From contig NZ_CADIJW010000010.1 of NCBI RefSeq assembly GCF_902859745.1, forward strand, positions 62,001 to 126,000: a stretch of DNA of 64,000 nt. The letters run 5' to 3'. The notes under the pieces were generated by a model. The model was not told where the DNA came from and ran no database searches. It worked only from the letters and a program-made list of their open reading frames with translations. Position numbers and translations under genes: made by a program. Below are positions 9,649 through 20,345 of the stretch, piece after piece. The stretch's first letter is position 1. The number at the start of each line of letters is the position of its first letter. This DNA is from Achromobacter dolens. Its GTDB lineage: Bacteria > Pseudomonadota > Gammaproteobacteria > Burkholderiales > Burkholderiaceae_B.

Positions 9649-9662
<14 letters not shown>
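9393..9662 (-). CDS. TusA-family sulfur carrier protein
   Basis: An 89-aa member of the SirA/TusA family. The hallmark CPLP motif starts at Cys28 ([15 protein letters not shown]), the cysteine that carries persulfide sulfur in TusA. An N-terminal extension of about 20 residues precedes the conserved domain. Its ATG at 9662 lies inside the 3' end of alaS, overlapping by 14 bases, so it is co-transcribed and probably translationally coupled with alaS. The substrate pathway (tRNA thiolation, molybdenum cofactor or general sulfur transfer) is not decided by the sequence. Confidence 0.9.
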
Positions 9663-12273
<2,611 letters not shown>

Positions 12274-12306
12274 CGTGGATGAAGCAGAATTTAGGCGAAT
12301 CTTTGA

Positions 12307-12753
12307 TTATAGAGGGTTGTCGGCGCCTTGCGCCGTCGGGGACGACCCGCAGGCGTCGCGGCCTTCCTGGAGCGGACGCGACGCGCGGCGCGCCCGCGCC
12401 GCCAGCCGCCCGCCGCGGAACACCAGGGCGTCCCAGCAGCCGGCCAACACCAGATAGGGGTCACGACGCGCGTAAGGCAGCACTCGCATGCCGCCGGGAT
12501 CGACGCCGAAAATGGCCGGCACAGGCTGGTCCGGCGCGAATTGCAGCCAGATTTCGCGGCCGTCGTCGAACACCTGCGACGGCGCCACGGCCGGATCGCC
12601 GGAGAGCCGCCAACCGAAATCGTACTCCCGCGACGCGGCCGCGGCCGACCGCCAGGCCGCCTCGGTCGCCGGCCGAGCGGACGGCCAGGCCGCGCATCCA
12701 GCCAGGCCCGCCAGCCCCGCCGCCAGGAAGAATCTTCGTACCATCCACGCCAC
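12307..12753 (-). CDS. Small lipoprotein with VirB9-like segment
   Basis: A 148-aa protein with a lipoprotein signal: RR, a hydrophobic stretch and the lipobox LAGC with Cys20. The central part (FDDGREIWLQFAPDQPVPAIF, then DPYLVLAGCWDALVFRGGR) resembles the N-terminal beta domain of VirB9/TrbG/CagX secretion proteins. No other type IV secretion gene is in the window, so it is an orphan with an unproven role, probably periplasmic and membrane-tethered. It lies just upstream of alaS on the same strand (33-base gap). The start at 12753 gives Met-Ala-Trp-Met-Val-Arg-Arg; the Met at residue 4 is an alternative. Confidence 0.7.
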   Translation of the reverse strand: MAWMVRRFFLAAGLAGLAGCAAWPSARPATEAAWRSAAAASREYDFGWRLSGDPAVAPSQVFDDGREIWLQFAPDQPVPAIFGVDPGGMRVLPYARRDPYLVLAGCWDALVFRGGRLAARARRASRPLQEGRDACGSSPTAQGADNPL

Positions 12754-12911
12754 CCTCGTAAAGACGGCGGCCCGGAAGCGGACCGCACCGCCATCATGGT
12801 GCAGGCGTGCCGGCCATCCTCACAGACCGGCATGTACGCAGGGAGCAATCCATCCCTCCCCCGCCGGCGCCGCGCAAACCCGCCCCCTCTGCGCCGAGGG
12901 TCACGGGCATG

Positions 12912-12940
12912 AAAAAAGCCCGGTTCGGAAACCGGGCTTT
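12912..12940 (-). terminator. Intrinsic terminator after UgpB-like gene
   Basis: Read on the minus strand, an 8-bp stem GCCCGGTT/AACCGGGC with a 4-base loop is followed by six T. It lies 46 bases after the stop of the binding-protein gene. The remaining gap to 12754 holds no recognisable gene. Confidence 0.88.
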
Positions 12941-12985
12941 CGGATGGCCGGGCGGCGCCGGGGCGCCTGCCCGACGGGCCTGCGA

Positions 12986-14326
12986 TCAACGCTGCGTGGC
13001 GATGGCGCGGGCCTGGTTGGCGGCGTTGTTCAGCGCCGACACCGGCGGCGTCTTGCCTTCCAGCGCGTCGTTGAGCTGCTGGTTGAACACGGGCTCGATG
13101 CGGTCGTAGTTGGCCATGCGGAAACCGCGGCTGTTGGCGACCGGGCGGGTGCTCATCGAGGCCACCACGGCTTGCGCGCCGGGGATGCTCTTGTAGAACG
13201 ACACGTCCGAGGCGCGGAACGCGGCTTCGGTCAGCGGCAGGTAGCCGGTGCGCTGATGCCATTCCGCCGCGATCACGGGCTTGGACAGCCAGGCCAGGAA
13301 CTGCGCCGTGGCCTTTTCCTCGTCCTTGGGACGACCATCCAGGGCCCACAGGGCCGAGCCGCTCACGAACGGCTGGCCGCCGGTCTGGGTGGCCTGGTCG
13401 TAATAAGGCAGCGGCGCCACGCCGAAGGCCAGCGACTTGGTGTTCAGGAACTGGCCAAACGAGCCCGAGTTGCCCGTCAGCACCGCGCATTCGCCCTTGG
13501 CGAACAGCTTGTCGGCGCTGTTGTCGGCGGTGTGCGCCATGAACAGCAGCGAACGCTTCCAACTGACCATCAGCGAGATGTGGCGCATGTAGAGCGTGTC
13601 GAACTGCATCGCCGGCGCCGCGCTCTTCTTGGTGACCGCGTCCAGGCCGTTGTTGTTGCTGGTGTACTGCTGGTTGTTTACCGGCGCCAGGTTTTCCAGG
13701 TGAATCGAGACCTGGTCGCTGGAGGCGTAGGGACAGTCGAGGTCGGCCACATCGCGCAGCTTCAACAGCTCGCCCTGCAGGCCGGTCCAGGTGCGGGCGG
13801 GCTTGTTGGGATCGAGGCCGGCCTTCTTGTAGGCGGCGGTGTTGTAGAACATCACCGGCACTTCGGCCATCCAGGGGAACGCCAGCAGGCGGCCCTTGCC
13901 GTCGCGCACGAAGCTGCTGGTGGCCGGCACGAACCAGTTCAAGTCCTTGACCGGATACTTGGCCAGCAATTCGTACATCGGCAGGATGGCCTTGTGTTCA
14001 GCCACGACTTCCGGCGAGTGGTTGTCGTTCAACTGCACCAGGTTGGGGGCCTTCTTGGCCTTGACCGCTGCGGTGGCTTCCTGCTGCAGTTGCGCCTGCG
14101 AGGCGAAGGCGCGCAGGGTCACTTTGACCTGGTCCTGCTCCTTGTTGTACTGCTTGGCGAGCTTCTCGAACTCGGCCTTGTTGGCGTCCGGCAGCGTGTG
14201 CCAGACCTGGATTTCGACGGGAGCGGCATGGACCGCGCCCGCGACCGCCATGGCGGCGCCAAAGACCCATGTGCGCCGGCTGGCGAACATCGCGCGGGCA
14301 ATGCCCGCCAATTGCAATTTCTTCAT
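12986..14326 (-). CDS. UgpB-like family 1 extracellular solute-binding protein
   Basis: A 446-aa periplasmic binding protein of the carbohydrate/glycerol-3-phosphate class. The signal peptide (Arg-Arg, then VFGAAMAVAGAVHA) ends near residue 35, and the mature protein opens VEIQVWHTLPDANK. The C-terminal half matches UgpB closely in style (FLAWLSKPVIAAEWHQRTGYLPLT). I chose the ATG at 14326, five bases after the dadA stop; a TTG at 14341 would overlap dadA. No permease or ATPase gene is adjacent, so it is an orphan receptor or uses components encoded elsewhere. Co-transcription with dadA is likely. sn-Glycerol-3-phosphate or a glycerophosphodiester is the best guess for ligand. Confidence 0.85.
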   Translation of the reverse strand: MKKLQLAGIARAMFASRRTWVFGAAMAVAGAVHAAPVEIQVWHTLPDANKAEFEKLAKQYNKEQDQVKVTLRAFASQAQLQQEATAAVKAKKAPNLVQLNDNHSPEVVAEHKAILPMYELLAKYPVKDLNWFVPATSSFVRDGKGRLLAFPWMAEVPVMFYNTAAYKKAGLDPNKPARTWTGLQGELLKLRDVADLDCPYASSDQVSIHLENLAPVNNQQYTSNNNGLDAVTKKSAAPAMQFDTLYMRHISLMVSWKRSLLFMAHTADNSADKLFAKGECAVLTGNSGSFGQFLNTKSLAFGVAPLPYYDQATQTGGQPFVSGSALWALDGRPKDEEKATAQFLAWLSKPVIAAEWHQRTGYLPLTEAAFRASDVSFYKSIPGAQAVVASMSTRPVANSRGFRMANYDRIEPVFNQQLNDALEGKTPPVSALNNAANQARAIATQR

Positions 14327-14330
14327 AGGT

Positions 14331-15587
14331 TCATAGACCAAGAAAAGGGAATTCCGGTTCTGGACGACGTCCGCTCAGCAGGTCGGCCAGTGCCCGGCCC
14401 GAGCCGACGCCCATCGTCCAGCCGAGAGTACCGTGTCCGGTATTGATATACAAATTGGGAATGCGGCTGCGGCCGATGATGGGCACGTTCGAGGGAGTGG
14501 ACGGGCGCAGGCCCGACCAATAGCTGACGCGCTCGAAATCGAGCGCGTCGGGAAAGAGTTCGCGGGCCAGCCGCGTCATGGCTTCGCAGCGACCGGTATT
14601 CAGGCCGCGCGAATAGCCGGACAGCTCGGCCGTGCCGGCCATGCGCAGGCGGTCGCCCAGGCGCGAGAACACCACCTTGTGGCTGCTGTCGGTCAGGCTG
14701 ACCGTGGGCGCGCCACCGGGATTCAGGACCGGGAAGGTCGCCGAATAGCCCTTGGCCGGGTAGACGTTGCACGGGATGCCGAGCGGGCGCAGCAGCGACG
14801 GGCTGAAACTGCCCATGGCCACCACGTAGGCGTCGGCCGCCAGGGCGCCGTAGCGGCCGTCGGGCTCGATCAGTTCGACGCCGCTGACCGCCCCGGCTTC
14901 GGTGATGAGCCGGGTGACGCGGGTGCTGTAGCGGAATTCGACGCCGGCGCGCGCGCAGCGTTCGGCCAGCGCGACGGTGAACAGATGCACGTCGCCGCTT
15001 TCGTCCTCGGGGGTGTAGTCGCCCCCGACGATGGTGTTGCGATGCGGCGCCAGGGCCGGTTCGATGGCGATGACCTCGTCCGTCGAGACGACGCGGCGCT
15101 CGACGCCGAAATCGCGCATCAGGCCGGCAGCGCGCTGCGAGTTCTCGAATTCGTGCTGGTCGCGGTAGAAATTCAGGATGCCGCGCTCGAGGTGGTCGTA
15201 TTCGATGCCCAGCTCGGCGCGCATGCCGCGCAGCGTGGCGCGGCTGTATTCGGCCATGCGGACCATGGCGCGGATGTTCGGCGCCAGGCGGCCCGGCAGG
15301 CACTCGCGCAGGAAGGCCAGGCCCCACATCCACTGGCGCCAGTCCAGTTGCGGGCGGAACAGCAGCGGCGCATTGTCCTGGAACATCCACTTGAGCAGCT
15401 TCAGGGGCGCCTGTGGATTGGCCCAGGGCTCCGCATAGGAAACCGAAATCTGTGCGCCGTTGGCGAGGCTGGTCTCCTGGGCGGGTCCGGTGCAGCGGTC
15501 GATGACCACGACGTCGTGGCCGGCCTGGCTCAGCCACCAGGCGCTGGAGATTCCGATGATGCCGCTACCCAATACCGCTACTTTCAT
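14331..15587 (-). CDS. dadA: D-amino acid dehydrogenase small subunit-type flavoprotein
   Basis: A 418-aa FAD enzyme of the DadA family that oxidises D-amino acids (classically D-alanine) to 2-oxo acids and passes electrons to the respiratory chain. The Rossmann motif GSGIIG lies at residues 7-12, just after the start MKVAVLG. The family segments GWTMGVGSGRALADL and RPSTPSNVPIIG are present near the C-terminus. The start is ATG 15587; the longer frame upstream lacks homology. The usual partner alanine racemase (dadX) is not adjacent. A UgpB-like receptor gene follows instead after five bases. Confidence 0.92.
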   Translation of the reverse strand: MKVAVLGSGIIGISSAWWLSQAGHDVVVIDRCTGPAQETSLANGAQISVSYAEPWANPQAPLKLLKWMFQDNAPLLFRPQLDWRQWMWGLAFLRECLPGRLAPNIRAMVRMAEYSRATLRGMRAELGIEYDHLERGILNFYRDQHEFENSQRAAGLMRDFGVERRVVSTDEVIAIEPALAPHRNTIVGGDYTPEDESGDVHLFTVALAERCARAGVEFRYSTRVTRLITEAGAVSGVELIEPDGRYGALAADAYVVAMGSFSPSLLRPLGIPCNVYPAKGYSATFPVLNPGGAPTVSLTDSSHKVVFSRLGDRLRMAGTAELSGYSRGLNTGRCEAMTRLARELFPDALDFERVSYWSGLRPSTPSNVPIIGRSRIPNLYINTGHGTLGWTMGVGSGRALADLLSGRRPEPEFPFLGL

Positions 15588-15714
15588 GCCCGCATTGCTC
15601 CCTGCGTACCCGCTGAGCCCGCGGACACGATGTCCGCCTCCCGCGGCAAGCCGCTGCCAAGATGACACCGCAGTTTACCCCGGCGCCCCGCCCCCGCCTA
15701 CGGCCGATTCCATC

Positions 15715-15758
15715 AAAAAAAGGGAAGGAACCCGCCACCGCCGGATTGCTTCCCTTTT
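15715..15758 (-). terminator. Intrinsic terminator of reductase gene
   Basis: A 10-bp stem (AAAAGGGAAG/CTTCCCTTTT, 21-base loop with internal pairing) is followed on the minus strand by further T residues. It lies just after the reductase stop. Confidence 0.7.
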
Positions 15759-15781
15759 GCGTCATGCGCCGTCCTGCTGAT

Positions 15782-16828
15782 TCAGGGCGCGGCCTTTGCC
15801 AGATCGGCCTCGGACGTGAAGGCATCGGCGTAGAACTCTTCCGGAGGCAGGCCGCACTGGGCGCTGAATTCGCGCCGGGCGGCGTCCACCATCGGCGGCG
15901 CGCCGCAGGCGTAGACCTGATGGCCCGACATGTCGGGGATGTCCTGCAGCACGGCCTCGTGGACGAAGCCGTCACGGCCGCTCCAGCCGTCTTCCTCGAG
16001 CGCGTTCGACACCACGGGCACGTAACGGAAATCCGGCAGGTCGCGGGCCCACGACTTCGCCAGTTCGTCCATGTACAGGTCGCGCGGGCGGCGGCCGCCC
16101 CAGTACAGCGAGACCGGCCGGCGGATGTTCTTGTGGATCATGTGCTCGACGATGGCCTTGACCGGCGCGAAGCCGGTGCCGCTGGCCAGCAGGATGATCG
16201 GCTTGTCGCTGTCTTCGCGCAGGAAGAACGAACCGAACGGGCCTTCCAGGCGCAGGATCTCGCGCTCTTTCATCTGCGTGTCGCCGGCGCCGAACACGTG
16301 GTCGGTGAACACGCCGCCCGGCAGGTGACGGATGTGCAATTCCAGCGGGCTGCCGGTGTGCGGCGCGCCGGCCATGGAATAGCTGCGGCGACGGCCATCC
16401 TTGAGGATGACTTCGATGTACTGGCCGGCGTAGTAGCGGAACTGCTCCGAGGCGGGCAATTGCAGCTTGAGCACGATCACGTCCGGCGCCGCGCGTTCCA
16501 TCGTCTGCACACGCGAAGGCAACTTGCGGATCTGGATGTCGCTGGCCAGGCGCACTTCGGTGGACTCGACCACCAGATCGGAGGCGGGCCGGGCCTGACA
16601 GAACAGGGTGTAGCCATCGGCCAGTTCCTCGGGCGACAGGATCTGCGCGGGGTACTGGCCGGCGTCGAACTCCCCGGACACCACTTTGCCCTTGCAGGTG
16701 GAGCAGGCGCCGTTGCGGCAACTGTAGGGCAGCACGATGCCCGCGGCCAGGGCGCCGTCGAGCACGGTCTGGCCGGGCTCGACCGGGAATTGATGCTTGC
16801 TGGGTTGGATGATGACCTGGAAGCTCAT
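15782..16828 (-). CDS. Ferredoxin-type NAD(P)H reductase (AscD/CDP-glucoseen reductase family)
   Basis: A 348-aa three-domain electron-transfer flavoprotein. The N-terminal plant-type 2Fe-2S ferredoxin has cysteines 37, 42, 45 and 77. An FAD-binding domain follows with RRRSYSMAG, then an NAD(P)-binding domain with GTGFAPVKA and a C-terminal CGAPPMVDA. The family includes CDP-6-deoxy-3,4-glucoseen reductase and the reductase parts of oxygenases. No sugar-biosynthesis or oxygenase gene is nearby, so the partner is unknown. It is separated by 75 bases from panD on the same strand. Confidence 0.88.
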   Translation of the reverse strand: MSFQVIIQPSKHQFPVEPGQTVLDGALAAGIVLPYSCRNGACSTCKGKVVSGEFDAGQYPAQILSPEELADGYTLFCQARPASDLVVESTEVRLASDIQIRKLPSRVQTMERAAPDVIVLKLQLPASEQFRYYAGQYIEVILKDGRRRSYSMAGAPHTGSPLELHIRHLPGGVFTDHVFGAGDTQMKEREILRLEGPFGSFFLREDSDKPIILLASGTGFAPVKAIVEHMIHKNIRRPVSLYWGGRRPRDLYMDELAKSWARDLPDFRYVPVVSNALEEDGWSGRDGFVHEAVLQDIPDMSGHQVYACGAPPMVDAARREFSAQCGLPPEEFYADAFTSEADLAKAAP

Positions 16829-16903
16829 GATGAAACGTATCAGGGGGGATCAGGGTTGACGGCGCTCGCGGGACCCGCCCGCGGCGCGCCGCCCGGCCCG
16901 GCC

Positions 16904-17272
16904 TCAGGCCGGGAACTTGCGGATTTCCTTGACGCGGTTGGCGTCGTCCACCAGCACGACCTGCGGCTTGTGGGTGGCGGATTCTTCTTCGGACATGGGA
17001 CCGTAGGTGCAGATGATCATCAGGTCGCCGACCTGCGCCCGGCGCGCGGCTGCGCCATTGAGCGAAATGATGCCGCTGCCGCGGGCCGCCTTGATGATGT
17101 AGGTGTCGAAGCGTTCGCCGTTGTTGATGTTGTAGAGCTCGATGCGTTCGAACTCGCGCATGCCGGCGGCGTCCAGCAGGTCTTCGTCGATGCCGCAAGA
17201 CCCTTCGTAGTGCAGGTCGGCTTCGGTGACCGTGACGCGGTGCAGCTTCGCCCGCAGCATGATGCGTTGCAT
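16904..17272 (-). CDS. panD: Aspartate 1-decarboxylase (pyruvoyl enzyme)
   Basis: A 122-aa proenzyme that makes beta-alanine for pantothenate and coenzyme A. The self-cleavage site Gly24-Ser25 is intact (HYEGSCGID); Ser25 becomes the pyruvoyl group. The conserved [13 protein letters not shown] and [10 protein letters not shown] segments are present. The start is ATG 17272 ([16 protein letters not shown]). A longer open frame upstream crosses the gdx promoter region and is not coding. It is divergent from gdx; panC/panB are not in the window. Confidence 0.97.
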   Translation of the reverse strand: MQRIMLRAKLHRVTVTEADLHYEGSCGIDEDLLDAAGMREFERIELYNINNGERFDTYIIKAARGSGIISLNGAAARRAQVGDLMIICTYGPMSEEESATHKPQVVLVDDANRVKEIRKFPA

Positions 17273-17380
17273 GATGGGAATATCCTGGTTTCGCGTGCCG
17301 GAACGCGAAGTGATGCGATGAATGCGAAACACCCGCGGATGGCGCGCACCTGCGGGCATGCAGCCGAACGGCACCCGGTT

Positions 17381-17408
17381 TTGCCGTCGGAAGCCGGTAT
17401 TCTATAAT
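17381..17408 (+). promoter_or_regulatory. Sigma-70 promoter of gdx
   Basis: TTGCCG (17381-17386), a 16-base spacer and a perfect TATAAT (17403-17408). The expected transcription start is near 17415, at the base of the first riboswitch hairpin. Confidence 0.75.
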
Positions 17409-17415
17409 TTTTGCC

Positions 17416-17534
17416 GCGACGGGACGGCCCGTTGCTGCGCTGGCCGCCACATGGCGGCATTTGCCATCGGCAACGACGGCATTGGCCATTGCCGCGGGCG
17501 CACCAATCCGGGGACGACCCCTCTCAAGTAGGAG
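17416..17534 (+). ncRNA. Guanidine-II (mini-ykkC) riboswitch leader
   Basis: Two hairpins carry the ACGR tetraloops that define this class. Hairpin 1 (17416-17435) has an 8-bp stem closed by three G-C pairs around loop ACGG (17424-17427). Hairpin 2 (17510-17521) has four G-C pairs around loop ACGA (17514-17517) and lies just before the Shine-Dalgarno TAGGAG (17529-17534) of gdx. Guanidinium binding to such paired loops is known to raise translation of exporter genes. The linker is long (74 bases) but contains its own 6-bp hairpin at 17443-17458, which would bring the two elements closer. The downstream gene is a bona fide Gdx, which supports the call. Confidence 0.85.
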
Positions 17535-17539
17535 TCGTC

Positions 17540-17857
17540 ATGACCTGGATCATCCTCATCCTGGCCGGCCTGTTCGAAATCGTCTGGGCCGTCGGCCTCA
17601 AATACACGCACGGATTCACCCGCCTGGTGCCGTCGGCCGTCACTGTCGGCGGCATGCTCATCAGCTTCTGGCTGCTGGCGCTGGCGATGAAGACGCTGCC
17701 GCTGGGCACCGCCTACGCGGTATGGGTCGGCATCGGCACCGTCGGCGCCTTCGTGGCCGGCATCATCCTGTTCGGAGAATCCATCAGCTGGCTGCGCATC
17801 GCCAGCGTGGCATTGATCGTCGTGGGCCTGATCGGCCTCAAACTGTCCTCGGCCTGA
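17540..17857 (+). CDS. gdx: Guanidinium exporter Gdx (SugE-type SMR protein)
   Basis: A 105-aa small multidrug resistance protein with four membrane helices. The Gdx/SugE signature is clear: [17 protein letters not shown] with the essential glutamate at residue 13, and [15 protein letters not shown] in helix 3. It works as an antiparallel dimer exchanging guanidinium for protons. The start ATG follows TAGGAG by five bases. It is single in its transcript, controlled by the guanidine-II riboswitch, and converges on a MOSC gene. Confidence 0.95.
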   Translation: MTWIILILAGLFEIVWAVGLKYTHGFTRLVPSAVTVGGMLISFWLLALAMKTLPLGTAYAVWVGIGTVGAFVAGIILFGESISWLRIASVALIVVGLIGLKLSSA

Positions 17858-17873
17858 TCAGCGGGCGGATGCC

Positions 17874-17900
17874 GCCGCCCCGGCCGCGCGCCGGGGCGGC
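17874..17900. other. GC hairpin between gdx and MOSC gene
   Basis: A perfect 10-bp stem (GCCGCCCCGG/CCGGGGCGGC, 7-base loop) without a T tract lies in the convergent gap. It may help end transcription in both directions or protect mRNA ends. Confidence 0.45.
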
Positions 17901-17906
17901 GACGGG

Positions 17907-18779
17907 CTAGAAATCCAGTTCGATCTCGACCGCGTCGCCCACCTTCAGGCGGGCGCCGGCCGGCGCATCGACAATCGCATTCTGGCCGAACACCACCCCG
18001 ATCTCCAGATTGCGATAACCCGCCAGTGTGCGGCCCGGCTCGTCGTGCTGCACGGCGGTGCGCTGGTCGATGTCGGGAATCGAGCAGCGCGTGCAAGGCT
18101 TGACGAACGCCATGCTGACCGCGCCCGTGGTGATCATGGCGGTATGGTCTTCCTCGAAGGCCTCCCAGTCGCCCTGCACCACGATGTTGGGACGGAACCG
18201 ATCCATCGGCACCGGGGCCACGCCCTTGGCCTGCAGGCGGGCATTCAGGTCATCGAGCGACGCCTGGTTCGCCACCAGCAACGGGAAGCCATCGGCGAAG
18301 CCGAAGAAGTGATCTCCCCCGAACGTCTGCGCCAGGTCTGGATGGCTTTCGGCCCACTTGTCGACCCATTCCGGCTTGGCGGGCCGCGTCGCGCCGGTGT
18401 CGACCTTGTACAGGCGACAAGGCGTCTTGAGGAAATCCGAGCACCACTGCGCCGCCGCCTCGCTCTCGCGGCGCGCGTCGAGCGTGTCCTTCCAGACGCC
18501 CACGCTTTCGACCCCGGGCTGCAGCGCCGAGCCGTCCAGCGGCACGTCCAGGTCGGGCATGCCGGGCGCCGAAAGCCGCAGCATGTCGGCCGTGAGCGCA
18601 GTGCGGATCAAGGCCATGGCCGCCCACTGGCGCTGCGTCATGAAATGGCCGTCCGCCCCCACCAGCATCCAGCGACGGTCGTGGGCCAACCCCGCGCGGT
18701 CCACCGGCGACTCGGACAGGTCGATACCGGCACAGGATTTGACGGGGTAGATATGCAGACTGAGGATGCGGGCGGACAT
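17907..18779 (-). CDS. MOSC domain protein (MOSC_N plus MOSC)
   Basis: A 290-aa protein with an N-terminal MOSC beta-barrel domain (MSARILSLHIYPVKSCAGI) and a C-terminal MOSC domain. The conserved cysteine site reads CTRCSIPDID. The family includes molybdenum-cofactor sulfurases and the mARC/YcbX reductases that bind Moco. A Moco-linked reductive detoxification role is likely by family; YcbX also has an added ferredoxin domain, which is absent here. The start is ATG 18779; upstream sequence in frame contains the ectoine terminator and is not coding. Confidence 0.88.
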   Translation of the reverse strand: MSARILSLHIYPVKSCAGIDLSESPVDRAGLAHDRRWMLVGADGHFMTQRQWAAMALIRTALTADMLRLSAPGMPDLDVPLDGSALQPGVESVGVWKDTLDARRESEAAAQWCSDFLKTPCRLYKVDTGATRPAKPEWVDKWAESHPDLAQTFGGDHFFGFADGFPLLVANQASLDDLNARLQAKGVAPVPMDRFRPNIVVQGDWEAFEEDHTAMITTGAVSMAFVKPCTRCSIPDIDQRTAVQHDEPGRTLAGYRNLEIGVVFGQNAIVDAPAGARLKVGDAVEIELDF

Positions 18780-18826
18780 GGTGCGGCTTCCGGCAGGGAA
18801 AGACGGCAGAGCATAGCGGAACGACG

Positions 18827-18856
18827 AAAAAAAGCCCAGGCCGAACGGCCTGGGCT
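18827..18856 (-). terminator. Intrinsic terminator of ectoine operon
   Basis: A 10-bp perfect stem (AGCCCAGGCC/GGCCTGGGCT on the two arms, 4-base loop) with seven T on the minus strand. It lies 142 bases after the ectD stop. The sequence between (18857-18998) shows no gene. Confidence 0.88.
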
Positions 18857-18998
18857 GCGGCGCATGCAAGCGGCGCGGGCGTTCTTTCCCTCACGGGAAA
18901 GCGCGCAGCGGGAACGGCATGGGTCGCCCCCGCGCGCGGCCGGCCAGGCCACGCCCCGACCAGCGCCGGCAAGCATCCGCCGCGGACAACGTGCCGCG

Positions 18999-19925
18999 CT
19001 AGCTGCCGACCAGCTTCAACGTATCGAGCGGCGTGACCGCCTTGAACGCCTTGCGGGTGGCGATGTGCTCGGGACGCGGGGTCAGTCCGTACTTGGGCGG
19101 CTCCAGCGTGTTTTCCATGCTGTTGTAGACCATGAACACGTTGGCTCGCGGCCACGGCGAGATGTTGCTGTTCGAACCGTGCATGGTGTTGCAGTCGAAG
19201 AACACCACCGAGCCGGCCTTGGCCGTCATGGTGCGGATGCCGCCCTGCTCGACCAGCAACTGCAGGCTGACAGGATCCGGCACGCCGTATTCCTGCTTTT
19301 TCAGCGACTGCTTGTAGTGCTCGTTCGGCGTTTCGCCGACGCACGAGATGAACTGCCGGTGCGAACCCGGCACCAGCATCAGCGGGCCGTTGCAATCATT
19401 GTTCTCGGTCAGCAGCACCGAGCAACTGAGCGCGCGCATCGACGGCATGCCGTCTTCCACGTGCCAGGTCTCGAAATCCGAGTGCCAGTAGAACTCCTTG
19501 CCCTTGAAGCCGGGCTTCATGTTGGCGCGGGACTGGTGGATGTAGACCTCGGAACCCAGGATCTGGCGCGCCACATTGACCAGCCGCGGATCGCGCACCA
19601 GGCGCGCCAGCACGGGGTTGAGCACGTGCACCATGAAAATCGAGCGCACGGCGTTGCTGCCGGGCTCGGTGATCGACTCTTCGCGGCGGATGATCGACGG
19701 GTCGCGCGTCATGCGCTCGACCTCGGCCGACAGCGCCCGCACTTCGGCTTCGGAGAACACGTCCTCCAGCAGCAGGAAGCCATCGCGCTCATAGCTGCCG
19801 ACCTGTTCGCCGCTCAGGGCGTTGGCGTACTTGCCTTCTCCGTAGACCACCGGATCCTGGCGGGAAATGATGGCGGAACTGCGATCCGTACGGGAGGCGT
19901 ACGGATCCTGCGCAGGTGAGATCAT
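18999..19925 (-). CDS. ectD: Ectoine 5-hydroxylase
   Basis: A 308-aa non-heme Fe(II)/2-oxoglutarate dioxygenase that turns ectoine into 5-hydroxyectoine. The iron ligands are visible: His148, Asp150 (FYWHSDFETWH) and His249 (NTMHGSN). The EctD consensus segment from about residue 142 to 160 is intact. The length is normal for the family. It follows ectC by 15 bases and ends the operon, ahead of a strong terminator. Confidence 0.97.
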   Translation of the reverse strand: MISPAQDPYASRTDRSSAIISRQDPVVYGEGKYANALSGEQVGSYERDGFLLLEDVFSEAEVRALSAEVERMTRDPSIIRREESITEPGSNAVRSIFMVHVLNPVLARLVRDPRLVNVARQILGSEVYIHQSRANMKPGFKGKEFYWHSDFETWHVEDGMPSMRALSCSVLLTENNDCNGPLMLVPGSHRQFISCVGETPNEHYKQSLKKQEYGVPDPVSLQLLVEQGGIRTMTAKAGSVVFFDCNTMHGSNSNISPWPRANVFMVYNSMENTLEPPKYGLTPRPEHIATRKAFKAVTPLDTLKLVGS

Positions 19926-19940
19926 GCGAACCTCCTTGTA

Positions 19941-20345
19941 TCAGGCCGCTTGGGCTTCGGCTTCAGGCAGGGCGTAGACGCCCTCTTTGTCGTGCACTTC
20001 CTGGCCGGTCAGCGGCGGGTTGAAGACGCAGATGACGCGCAGCGGCTCCTTGCCGCCGCACAGCCAGTGCTCGTCATGCTCGTTCAGCGCGTAGACCACG
20101 CCCGGGCCGAGTTCATACTTCTTGCCGTCGGCAATCGTCTCGATGGAGCCGTCGCCCTCGATGCACCACACCGCCTCCAGGTGATTCTTGTAGTGGATGT
20201 GGGTGCGACCGCCCGGGAAGATGGTGGTCTCGTGGAAGGAAAAGCCCATGCCGTCCTTCTTGAGCAGCACGCGGCGGCTGACCCAGGTATCGGTGCGGAC
20301 TTCGTCGGCGGTGCCGATCACATCTTTGACATTGCGTACGATCAT
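19941..20345 (-). CDS. ectC: L-ectoine synthase
   Basis: A 134-aa cupin enzyme that cyclises N-gamma-acetyl-diaminobutyrate to ectoine. It begins MIVRNVKDVIGT and carries the family segments FSFHETTI, HYKNHLEAVWCIEGDG, GPGVVYALNEHDEHWL and CVFNPPLTG. The ATG overlaps the end of ectB by four bases, so the two are translationally coupled. Confidence 0.98.
   Translation of the reverse strand: MIVRNVKDVIGTADEVRTDTWVSRRVLLKKDGMGFSFHETTIFPGGRTHIHYKNHLEAVWCIEGDGSIETIADGKKYELGPGVVYALNEHDEHWLCGGKEPLRVICVFNPPLTGQEVHDKEGVYALPEAEAQAA

Noticed and set aside
12307-12753. Type IV secretion locus
   Set aside because: Only one lipoprotein with a partial VirB9-like segment; no other Vir/Trb gene in the window.
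17465-17490. A third guanidine-II hairpin around an ACGA at 17473-17476
   Set aside because: The bases flanking this ACGA do not pair into a closing stem, so it lacks the required hairpin.
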